DNA of 64,000 nucleotides, from positions 14,196 through 78,195 of the forward strand of contig JALFTB010000035.1 of NCBI GenBank assembly GCA_022779465.1, given 5' to 3'. Both the position numbers and the translations under genes were made by a program. Shown here piece by piece: positions 17,562 to 25,602 of the stretch (the stretch's first letter is position 1; each line of letters opens with the position of its first letter). Below the pieces are notes generated by a model. That model searched no databases. It was not told the origin of the DNA and saw only the letters and a list, made by a program, of their open reading frames with translations. This DNA comes from CAG-533 sp022779465 (GTDB lineage Bacteria > Bacillota_I > Bacilli_A > RF39 > UBA660).

Positions 17562-18040
17562 TATTCACCATTATCCTTTGTCCAAGAAATAATTGTGGCA
17601 TCACTTTTTTTATAACCCATCATAATAAAGCTTGCTTCTTGTTCTGATTTTGATTCTTTACTAAAGGTAAAGTTTATATCATAAAATTCTTTTTCTTCAT
17701 CGGTTAGAAGATCAAGAGACTTTATTGCAATGCTTTGAGCATCTTCTTTTTTACCAGAATTTAGATATACATTAATGTAGATTAATTTTCCTTTAACATT
17801 AATTGTTACTTTATCTACCATTTTATTTTCTTTAATTCCAGCGATTACTTCTTCTTTATGTTTATCTGTTATTTTAACATTTTCTATTCCATTTAAACGA
17901 TCGCCATATGCATCAGTTTTAGTTTGATTAATAAAGTATACTAAGAATGCAACGCCAATTAGTGCAATACAAAATATACTTATTGCCATCATGATGCAAT
18001 AGATACGATTATTTTTGTAGAACCCCTTTAATTTTCCCAT
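17561..18040 (-). CDS. Single-pass membrane hypothetical protein
   Basis: About 159 residues: a short basic cytoplasmic tail, a membrane helix at ~14-38 (CIMMAISIFCIALIGVAFLVYF), then an alpha/beta extracytoplasmic domain (KVTINVKGKLIYINVYLNSG, DINFTFSKES, FIMMGYKKSD). Not recognised. The pattern of a short ~100-residue Lys/Asp-rich outer domain is compatible with an asymmetric partner of the receptor encoded immediately downstream (stop and start overlap). Start chosen at 18040 because GAGGTGG lies 6 nt upstream; a longer frame would begin inside that site. Confidence 0.75.
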   Translation of the reverse strand: MGKLKGFYKNNRIYCIMMAISIFCIALIGVAFLVYFINQTKTDAYGDRLNGIENVKITDKHKEEVIAGIKENKMVDKVTINVKGKLIYINVYLNSGKKEDAQSIAIKSLDLLTDEEKEFYDINFTFSKESKSEQEASFIMMGYKKSDATIISWTKDNGE

Positions 18041-18061
18041 AATTATCCACCTCGTACTCAT

Positions 18062-18090
18062 ATTATACTATACATAATTATATAATTCAA
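18062..18090 (-). promoter_or_regulatory. Sigma-A type promoter for the receptor-YihY unit
   Basis: TTGAAT (18085-18090), 17-nt spacer, TATAAT (18062-18067) on the minus strand, about 22 nt before the start codon of the first gene. Confidence 0.8.
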
Positions 18091-18114
18091 ATCAGTTTTT
18101 TTGACAAATTATTT

Positions 18115-18140
18115 CAAAAGAAAAAAAGCTACTCGCTTTT
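18115..18140 (-). terminator. Terminator after ligA
   Basis: AAAAGC/GCTTTT stem with a five-base loop and T7 on the minus strand, overlapping the ligA stop. Confidence 0.7.
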
Positions 18141-20105
18141 TAATTGTTCTTCAAAATCTGTTTCACTCCAGATAGGAATATTTAATTCTTTGGCTTTGTC
18201 ATATTTGCTTCCTGGATTATCACCGACAATAACTGCCGCTGTATTTTTAGTTACAGATGATGACCATAAACCACCATTTTCTTCAATTAAAGCTTGGATT
18301 TCATCTCTAGTATATTTTTCTAAAGTTCCAGTTACAACAAATCTTTTACCAATAAAATTTTCATTTTCTTTGGTAGTTGCTCCTAGATAAGTTGTATTCA
18401 TTCCAATTGATTTTAAATTATTAATTAGCTCTATATTTTCTGGGTTGTTAAAGAAAATAATGATATTTTGAGCTAGAATTGGTCCAATGTCTGGGATTGA
18501 TTGTAATTCAGATTCTGATGCAGCCATTAATTTATCAAGGGTATTATATTTTTTTGCTAGAATTTTAGCATTTTTTTCACCAATTCCTTTAATACCAATA
18601 GCATATAGTAATTTCTCTAATGAGACTTTTTTAGAGTTTTCAATGGTTTCTAAAAGGTTGTTAACGCTTTTATCACCAAATCCCTCTAATTCGATTAATT
18701 CTTCTTTTTTGTCTTTTAAATTATAGATATCAATTATATTATTAATGATATGCATGTTATAAAAATCTTCGATTATTCTTTCTCCAAGGCCTTCAATGTT
18801 CATGGCTTTACGATCTGAATAATGAATTAGTGATTCGATATTTCTAGCAGGGCAATCGTCATTTGGACACATTAAGTCTATTTGTGATTCAGTTGAAACT
18901 AATTTTGTTCCACAAATTGGACATGTATCTGGCATATGATAGATTGGTAATTCTGTTTTTCTTTCGCTTAAAACTGGGCCTACTACTTCAGGAATAACAT
19001 CACCAGCTTTATGAACTAGAATCATATCACCAATACGTAAGTCTTTATCTTGGATATATTTTTCGTTATGAAGTGTTGCTCTTCTAATGGTTGAGCCCAT
19101 AACTTTAACGGGATCAAAAACTGCATTGGGAGTTATTTGACCAGTACGGCCAACTGTGCATACGATGTCAGTTAGTTTTGATTTTACTTCTTCAGCAGGA
19201 AATTTATAAGCAATTACCCATTTTGGATATTTGGCAGTATTTCCTAATTCTTTTTGCATGTGGATATCATTAACTTTAATAACAATTCCATCAATTTCAT
19301 ATGGTAATTCATCTCTTCTTTCTGTCCATTCTTCAATGTAGTCAAGAATTTCTGAGATGTTATGAACTAATTTGATATTAGGATTTACAATGAAACCTAA
19401 CTCTTTTAATTCCATTAGAGCTTCATAGTGGGTCTTTTTGGTTGTAGCAGGAACATGATATAGGAAAGCATCTAAATTACGTGATTTAGCAATACTACTA
19501 TCTAATTGTCTAATACTTCCAGCTGCGGCGTTTCTTGGATTTTGAAATAATGGTTCTCCATTTTTTTCTCTTTGCTCATTTAATTTATTGAAGCTTTTCT
19601 TTGGCATATATATTTCGCCACGAACTTCAATTGTTTCGGGTTTATTTAATCTTAACGGAAGACTTTTAATGGTTTTAACATTATGGGTTATGTCTTCACC
19701 AATTGTTCCATTACCTCTAGTAGCAGCACTTTTAAAGATACCATTTTCATAAATTAGGGATACTGCTAAACCATCAATTTTAAGCTCACATACATAACTT
19801 GGGTTAGGAAATTCTTTTCTAACTCTTTCGTCAAACGCAACAATTTCAGATTCATTAAAGACATCAGCAATACTAAACATTGGTATTTTGTGTTGCACCT
19901 TTTTGAATTCAGAGATAATTTCTCCTCCAACTTTTTGAGTTGGAGAATCTGGTCTTCTTAATTCAGGATATTTTTCTTCGATGTCTAAAAGTTCACTCAT
20001 CATGTTATCATATTCACGGTCAGTTAATGTGGGGTTATCTAATGTGTAATATTCATAATTTGCTTTTTCTATTAATGCGATTAATTCATCATATCTTTGT
20101 TTCAT
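18129..20105 (-). CDS. ligA: NAD-dependent DNA ligase
   Basis: Seals nicks during replication and repair using NAD+. The 658 residues contain the Ia domain, the adenylation domain with the Lys nucleophile in CELKIDGLAVS (~110-120), an OB fold (KWVIAYKFPAEE, GRTGQITPNA), a four-Cys zinc finger (CPICGTK...CPNDDCPAR, ~400-425), helix-hairpin-helix repeats (GIKGIGEKNAKIL, SIPDIGPILAQN) and a C-terminal BRCT domain (GKRFVVTGTLEKYTRDE). Normal length. It follows pcrA by 24 bp, the usual Bacilli order. Confidence 0.98.
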   Translation of the reverse strand: MKQRYDELIALIEKANYEYYTLDNPTLTDREYDNMMSELLDIEEKYPELRRPDSPTQKVGGEIISEFKKVQHKIPMFSIADVFNESEIVAFDERVRKEFPNPSYVCELKIDGLAVSLIYENGIFKSAATRGNGTIGEDITHNVKTIKSLPLRLNKPETIEVRGEIYMPKKSFNKLNEQREKNGEPLFQNPRNAAAGSIRQLDSSIAKSRNLDAFLYHVPATTKKTHYEALMELKELGFIVNPNIKLVHNISEILDYIEEWTERRDELPYEIDGIVIKVNDIHMQKELGNTAKYPKWVIAYKFPAEEVKSKLTDIVCTVGRTGQITPNAVFDPVKVMGSTIRRATLHNEKYIQDKDLRIGDMILVHKAGDVIPEVVGPVLSERKTELPIYHMPDTCPICGTKLVSTESQIDLMCPNDDCPARNIESLIHYSDRKAMNIEGLGERIIEDFYNMHIINNIIDIYNLKDKKEELIELEGFGDKSVNNLLETIENSKKVSLEKLLYAIGIKGIGEKNAKILAKKYNTLDKLMAASESELQSIPDIGPILAQNIIIFFNNPENIELINNLKSIGMNTTYLGATTKENENFIGKRFVVTGTLEKYTRDEIQALIEENGGLWSSSVTKNTAAVIVGDNPGSKYDKAKELNIPIWSETDFEEQLKSE

Positions 20106-20129
20106 TGAGCACCTCTTTTATAGTTTTAT

Positions 20130-22208
20130 CTAACTTAATTTTTTTATACTTTTATGATTTTTCATTAATTTTTTTATACCTGATTTAAAGGCAACGGATA
20201 TTAATGAACCATCTACTGATATAACAGCTCCAGTTCCATATTGTTCATGAGATATAATACTTCCAACTACAATATCATCGTTTTTATCTTCTGTATACAT
20301 ATCTTTTTTATTGATTATTTTTGGTTCTTTAAATGTTTCGTTTTTTTCTAGTAGATTTTCATTAATTTCAGAAATAAATCTTGATGGCATGTTTTCAGTA
20401 TCTTTTCCATATAACATTCTTCTTTTAGCGTTTGTTAAATAAAGAATATCTTTAGCTCTAGTAATACCCACATAACATAGTCTTCTTTCTTCTTCGATGT
20501 TATCTTCCATTAAAGACATATTGTGAGGAAATACTCCTTCTTCCATACCGATTAAGAATACAACTGGGAACTCTAAGCCTTTGGCACTATGAAGAGTCAT
20601 TAATGTTACGACGTTACCATCTTCGGTATGATTAGATACATCAGCTACTAGTGATACTTCTTCTAAGAAATCTCCTAAGTTGACTGAACCAGTTCTTTCT
20701 TCATATGAAGCGGTTATACTTTTAAATTCTAGTAAGTTTTCTAATCTTATTTCATTTTCTAATGATTTAACTTGTTCTAATTCTTTTTTTAATCCGGAGT
20801 CTTCTAAAACTTCATCTATTAATTCGGTTAAAGATAAACTTTCACTCTTTTTAATTAATTTGTTAATTATTTCTTTAAATTCTAATTCTTTTTTAGTATC
20901 TAGAGCTTCAAACATAGAAGTGTTATTTTCTTTAGCTCTTTGTTCAATTTCTTTAATTGCAGATTCGCCAATTCCTCTTTTTGGGGTATTTATAACTCTT
21001 CTTAAACTTATTTCATCTTGAGGATTATATATTAGTCTTAGGTAACTTAGTAAATCTTTGATTTCTTTACGATTATAGAAGTAATAACTACCAAATACTT
21101 TATAAGGAATTCCTTTTGATAGGAAGACATCTTCTACTACACGAGATTGGGCGTTAGTACGATATAAGATAGCAATATCTGAGGGATTATATCCTTTGGT
21201 TAATAAATCATTTATTTCATCGATAACTAAAGCAATTTCGTGTTTTTCATCATAGCTGCGTAAATATTTAATTTTAACTCCGTCACCTTTGTCCGAATAA
21301 AGTTTTAAGTCTTTTCTTTCTTTATTATGACTTATTACATCATTTGCGGCATCTAAGATAGTATTGGTACTACGATAGTTATGTTCTAATTTAATGGTTT
21401 TACAATTTTTAAAATCATTTTCAAAGTTAATTATATTACGATAATCAGCTTGTCTAAAGGCGTAAATACTTTGATTCATATCTCCAACAACAAAAATATT
21501 TTGATATTTATTTGCTAGTAGAACTGATAATTTATATTGAACAGGGTTAGTGTCCTGATACTCATCTATTAAAATATATTTAAATTTATCTTGATAGTGT
21601 TCTAGTGCTTCTTTGTTTTTTTGAAATAATTCTACTGGTAGTACTAGTAAATCATCAAAATCAACTGATGCACTGGTTCTAAGTTTTTCATTATATTTAT
21701 GATATACTTCAACAACAACTTTGTCCATTGGTGTATTAAATAATTTATCTAGTTCCATGTCGGATAACATTTGATTTTTAATAAAACTAATTCTATTTCT
21801 TACATAAGATGGACTATATTGTTTTGAATCTAGGTTCATATCTTTTAGGATTCTTTTTACAATAGTATTGGTGTCATCACTGTCAATAATTGTAAAATTG
21901 TTAGGCAAATTAAAAAAAGTATTATTTTCTCTAATTATTCTAAGTCCTAAAGAGTGAAATGTTCCAATAAATGAATGACAATCACCAATAATATTATTTA
22001 TTCTGTCTCGCATTTCTTTAGCTGCCTTATTGGTAAATGTTATAGCTAAAATATTATAATCATTTATTCCTTGATCTATTAAATAAGCAATTCTTGTAGT
22101 TAGAACTTTGGTTTTTCCTGAACCAGCTCCAGCCATTACTAGGACTGGTCCATCTACATGCATAACTGCTTCTTTTTGTTCTTTATTTAGTTTGTCTAAT
22201 AATTCCAT
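20130..22208 (-). CDS. pcrA: UvrD/Rep-family ATP-dependent DNA helicase PcrA
   Basis: 3'-5' helicase of superfamily 1 acting in repair and rolling-circle replication. Motifs visible in 692 residues: Q motif LNKEQKEAV, Walker A MAGAGSGKTKVL (~30), DFDDLL, Walker B ILIDEYQDTNPVQ (~215), GDMNQSIYAFRQA, LEHNYRSTNTI, and C-terminal LMTLHSAKGLEFPVV (~560) and VGITRAKD. The tail (GSIISHEQYGTGAVISVDG...VAFKSGIKKL) is the Tudor-like PcrA domain that binds RNA polymerase. Co-transcribed with ligA. The upstream gene, an XRE-type regulator, is separated by a terminator. Confidence 0.97.
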   Translation of the reverse strand: MELLDKLNKEQKEAVMHVDGPVLVMAGAGSGKTKVLTTRIAYLIDQGINDYNILAITFTNKAAKEMRDRINNIIGDCHSFIGTFHSLGLRIIRENNTFFNLPNNFTIIDSDDTNTIVKRILKDMNLDSKQYSPSYVRNRISFIKNQMLSDMELDKLFNTPMDKVVVEVYHKYNEKLRTSASVDFDDLLVLPVELFQKNKEALEHYQDKFKYILIDEYQDTNPVQYKLSVLLANKYQNIFVVGDMNQSIYAFRQADYRNIINFENDFKNCKTIKLEHNYRSTNTILDAANDVISHNKERKDLKLYSDKGDGVKIKYLRSYDEKHEIALVIDEINDLLTKGYNPSDIAILYRTNAQSRVVEDVFLSKGIPYKVFGSYYFYNRKEIKDLLSYLRLIYNPQDEISLRRVINTPKRGIGESAIKEIEQRAKENNTSMFEALDTKKELEFKEIINKLIKKSESLSLTELIDEVLEDSGLKKELEQVKSLENEIRLENLLEFKSITASYEERTGSVNLGDFLEEVSLVADVSNHTEDGNVVTLMTLHSAKGLEFPVVFLIGMEEGVFPHNMSLMEDNIEEERRLCYVGITRAKDILYLTNAKRRMLYGKDTENMPSRFISEINENLLEKNETFKEPKIINKKDMYTEDKNDDIVVGSIISHEQYGTGAVISVDGSLISVAFKSGIKKLMKNHKSIKKLS

Positions 22209-22263
22209 AATGCCTCACTATTTCTCTATAAATATTATATCATTTTATGGGGTTAATTTAAAT

Positions 22264-22290
22264 GAAAAAAGCCACTTTATTGTGACTTTT
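22264..22290 (-). terminator. Terminator after the XRE/ImmA-like gene
   Basis: AAGTCAC/GTGGCTT stem (one G-U pair) and T6 on the minus strand. Confidence 0.8.
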
Positions 22291-23260
22291 ATTTGAAACG
22301 TTCTGGTTCTTTTAATGATCCTTGTGCAATTAATTTATATAACATTTTTTCATAATTATTAGCTTGTTCGATATAGATTTGTTCATGTAAATCGTTCTTA
22401 TTAATATTAATATTTAGATATTTAGCATTGCTTTGAGTGATAATTTCACACATTTGTAATCTTTTAATAATATTTTTATAACTAACCTTATATATACGAC
22501 TATAGATTTCAATTTCTTTTTGTTCAATTTTGTTACGAAATTCACCAAACTCATTAATTAAAGATTGTCTTGGGATTAATAATGATAAAGCAAATCTTGT
22601 TGTTAAGGCATCTTTATTATTATAAGAAACCATTAGTAGTTCCCCTAAATATTTAGCAACATTATAGCGTTGTTCATAGCCATTGCTTGCTTCGGGAACT
22701 GCTATAATTGGAACATTGTTAATTGTTTCATAAAAGCCTATAAAACCTTCAGTGTCTTTACTTTGAGGTATAGTTATAATCATCATGTCATGGCTTTCTA
22801 AAAGATATATTAAATTTGAAATAGGTGCGTCTACGGGAATGGTAAAAAATATTCTTAATTTAGTTGCTAGGCTTTCGGCTTCTTCTAAAGTGTTGATAAT
22901 ATGAACTCCAAATTTATTTTGAAGTTTTTTATCGGAAATAGAAAGGATTTCAAAATAGTTATCAATTTTATTTCGTAAAACGTTTTTAATTTTTTCTTCT
23001 TTAACGCTGGTTATGTTACTTTCTAATTTTAAATTATTAAATTTTATTTCATTATATTGTTCTGTATCCATTATTTCATTGATGGTTGTGTTATATACTT
23101 CAGCAAATTTTTCTAGCTTTTCAAAACTAGGAGATATTTGATTTCTTTCATATTTTAAAAGACCTGGTGCAGATATTCCTAAACGCTTTCCGGCCTCTTG
23201 CATTGATAGACTATTTCTTAAACGTAAGATTCTTAAATTTTCACCAATTGTTTTTTTCAT
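22289..23260 (-). CDS. XRE-family regulator with a metal-site-less ImmA/IrrE domain
   Basis: 323 residues. N-terminal HTH_XRE (~6-62: LRILRLRNSLSMQEAGKRLGIS, shown in parts, APGLLKYERNQISPS) followed by an ImmA/IrrE (COG2856-like) region: the helix that should hold HExxH reads VAKYLGELLM at ~201-210, and the downstream FALSLLIPRQSL fits the family's FA..FLMP segment. The two His and the Glu of the zinc site are gone, so peptidase action is unlikely; it may be a binding-only regulator. It is divergent from rnr with ~155 bp between. No phage or ICE genes are adjacent, unlike the usual setting of such proteins. Confidence 0.8.
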   Translation of the reverse strand: MKKTIGENLRILRLRNSLSMQEAGKRLGISAPGLLKYERNQISPSFEKLEKFAEVYNTTINEIMDTEQYNEIKFNNLKLESNITSVKEEKIKNVLRNKIDNYFEILSISDKKLQNKFGVHIINTLEEAESLATKLRIFFTIPVDAPISNLIYLLESHDMMIITIPQSKDTEGFIGFYETINNVPIIAVPEASNGYEQRYNVAKYLGELLMVSYNNKDALTTRFALSLLIPRQSLINEFGEFRNKIEQKEIEIYSRIYKVSYKNIIKRLQMCEIITQSNAKYLNININKNDLHEQIYIEQANNYEKMLYKLIAQGSLKEPERFK

Positions 23261-23355
23261 AAGACACCTCTGTTAATATTTTTCTAAATTTATTCTATCA
23301 TATTAACTAGTTAAAATCAATAAATGTTTAAATTTTATTTTTTACTGTAAAATGG

Positions 23356-23385
23356 TTTACTTTCTAAAAATTCTGTGTTTATAAT
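23356..23385 (+). promoter_or_regulatory. Candidate promoter for rnr
   Basis: TTTACT (23356-23361), 18-nt spacer, TATAAT (23380-23385), ~30 nt before the rnr start codon. The -35 is a weak match. Confidence 0.55.
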
Positions 23386-23415
23386 GGAGTATAGGACTTT
23401 ACGAGGTGTTTTGGT

Positions 23416-25590
23416 ATGGAATTATTAGTTATCAAGCTTAGACTTTACATTAGAGGAATGAAAAGAAAATGTCTTTCATATACAAAACTAAGCAATTTTT
23501 TAAAAGAAAATTGTGCAGAAATAGATACTGATAAAGTTATAAGAAAACTTATGGATGAAGGTATTATTTATTTAAATAATGGTTATTATTATTGTTATGG
23601 TAAGGATGTAAAAAAAGGTATCTTAAGAAAAACTCAAGCGGGTAATTATTTTATTGAAGAAAGTTTTTGCTCAACAGAAAGTAATAAATTAACCGTATTT
23701 GAAACTCATTTAAATGGTGCTATTCCTTTTGATGAAGTTGAATATAATATTAATCATGCTGGGGATGTTGTTGTAACTAAAATTTTAAAAAGAGGTATGC
23801 CTAATGTTGTATGTCAAGTTAGGGAAAAAGAAGATGGTTCTTTATTTATTGAACCTAAAAGAATTCGTGGTAAATTAAATATTAATCTTGATCCAAGTGT
23901 TGTGAAAATGATTGGTAAGGGTAATTATGCTTTAATTAAAGTTGATAAAGATATGGTTAATGGTTCTTTTGATGGTGAATTTGTTAAAAGAATTTCATTA
24001 AATGGAACGGTTTCTGATGAAATTGCTTTAATTGCATATGCGAATGGATTTGAAATTGAGTTTCCAGAAGAAGTTATGGAAGAAGCAAGAAAGATACCAC
24101 AAACTGTTTTACCTGAAGAAATTGAAATGTATAAAGATAATGACTTTAGAGATGAGATGATATTCTCTATCGATCCAGTTGGTGCACAAGATTTAGATGA
24201 TGCTGTAAGCATTAAAAAGCTTCCAAATGGTAACTGGGAAATTGGAGTTCATATAACTAATGTATCTCATTATGTTAAGCCTGGTAGTCATTTATTTCAA
24301 CATGCTGCTAAAAATACTACTAGTCTTTATGTAGCTAATACTGTAATTCCTTTGTATCCAGAAATATTATCTAATGGTATATTTTCTTTAAATGAAGGTG
24401 TAGATAGATTAACTAAATCTAATATTTATGAAGTTAATCAAGATGGTGAAATTGTTAGTTTTAGAGTTTGTGATTCAATAATTAATTCTAAAAAGAAAAT
24501 GAATTACGATGATGTCAATAGAATAATTTTAACTGGTGAGGTGCCGGTTGGTTATGAGCCTTTTGTTGAAGATATTAATGAAATGTGGATAGTTGCTCAA
24601 AAAATGATAGAGGCTGCTAAAAAGCAAGGAAGAGTTACCATTGATAGTAATGAACTATACAATGAATATGATGAAGATGGTAATATTATTGAAAGTGAAA
24701 AGAGACAAGCTTTACCGGCCCAACTAATAATTGAATATTTTATGGTTGGAGCTAATTGTAAGAATGCTGAATATATTGATTCAAAGGTAGTTCCATTTAT
24801 GTATAGAGTACATGAAGGACCAAGTATTCAAAAAGTAAAAAAAGCAGAAGCTATTATTAAAAGTATGAATATAGGAATAGATAATATTAAGGAATTATGC
24901 ACCCCTAAACGCATTAGAGAATTTTTAATATCAATTCAAGAATCTGATAAGTTTCCTCTTATTTCTAGATTAATTGGTTCATCTTTTGCTAAAGCTGGCT
25001 ATAGTACGGTAAATAATGGTCATTGGGGATTAGCCTCTTCTAAATATGGTCATACAACAAGTCCTGATAGAAGATTTTCAGATACAAGAAATCAAAATCA
25101 AATGGATTTATTTAATGATGTTCAAGCAGGAAAAGTTACATTATCTCTAGCTGATTATGAAAAACTTAAAGATGAAGTTCAGAAAGAAGCTGTTCATGCG
25201 TCTATGATGGAAGTTAAGGCAACCGTTATCGAAGAAGAATGGGAAAGAACTAAAATTGTAAATTATATGAAACAATTTATAGGTTATTCTTTTATTGCAA
25301 CTATTGATGATATTAATAGTAGATATATAGCCGTCACTACTGAAGATGGTATTAGTGGTATAGCTACTTATGATAAAGTTTTAGGTGATAATTATCAATT
25401 TCATGTGGGACATTTTACAGCAGTTGGTAGAAAAACTAAACAAAAATATAAAATTGGTAATTATGTTAAAGTTACAGTGGTAGAAGTTAATGAATTATCT
25501 GGTACTATTATGTTTTCGATAGATCAAAATCTTACTAAGAGTATAAAAGATATGAGAAAAGGAGATGTATTAAAAAAAGAACGCTTATAG
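23416..25590 (+). CDS. rnr: Ribonuclease R (RNase II/RNB family exonuclease)
   Basis: 3'-5' exoribonuclease that degrades structured RNA. The 724 residues comprise an N-terminal winged-helix part, cold-shock-type domains (GILRKTQAGNYFIEE, GDVVVTKILKRG), the RNB core with the metal-binding acids in IDPVGAQDLDDAVSI (~252-266), HITNVSHYVKPGS, and TSPDRRFSD (~550), where the family normally has TSPIRR (Ile to Asp). A C-terminal S1-like domain follows (ATIDDINSRYIAV, YKIGNYVKVTVVEV); there is no long basic tail. GAGGTG lies 7 nt before the ATG. It is one of few plus-strand genes and is not next to smpB or secG, its usual partners. Confidence 0.93.
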   Translation: MELLVIKLRLYIRGMKRKCLSYTKLSNFLKENCAEIDTDKVIRKLMDEGIIYLNNGYYYCYGKDVKKGILRKTQAGNYFIEESFCSTESNKLTVFETHLNGAIPFDEVEYNINHAGDVVVTKILKRGMPNVVCQVREKEDGSLFIEPKRIRGKLNINLDPSVVKMIGKGNYALIKVDKDMVNGSFDGEFVKRISLNGTVSDEIALIAYANGFEIEFPEEVMEEARKIPQTVLPEEIEMYKDNDFRDEMIFSIDPVGAQDLDDAVSIKKLPNGNWEIGVHITNVSHYVKPGSHLFQHAAKNTTSLYVANTVIPLYPEILSNGIFSLNEGVDRLTKSNIYEVNQDGEIVSFRVCDSIINSKKKMNYDDVNRIILTGEVPVGYEPFVEDINEMWIVAQKMIEAAKKQGRVTIDSNELYNEYDEDGNIIESEKRQALPAQLIIEYFMVGANCKNAEYIDSKVVPFMYRVHEGPSIQKVKKAEAIIKSMNIGIDNIKELCTPKRIREFLISIQESDKFPLISRLIGSSFAKAGYSTVNNGHWGLASSKYGHTTSPDRRFSDTRNQNQMDLFNDVQAGKVTLSLADYEKLKDEVQKEAVHASMMEVKATVIEEEWERTKIVNYMKQFIGYSFIATIDDINSRYIAVTTEDGISGIATYDKVLGDNYQFHVGHFTAVGRKTKQKYKIGNYVKVTVVEVNELSGTIMFSIDQNLTKSIKDMRKGDVLKKERL

Positions 25591-25602
25591 GCGTTCTTTT
25601 TT
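25573..25602. terminator. Bidirectional terminator between rnr and pheT
   Basis: AAAAAAGAACGC/GCGTTCTTTTTT, 12-bp perfect stem with a TTATAG loop, serving the convergent rnr (+) and pheT (-). Confidence 0.93.
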
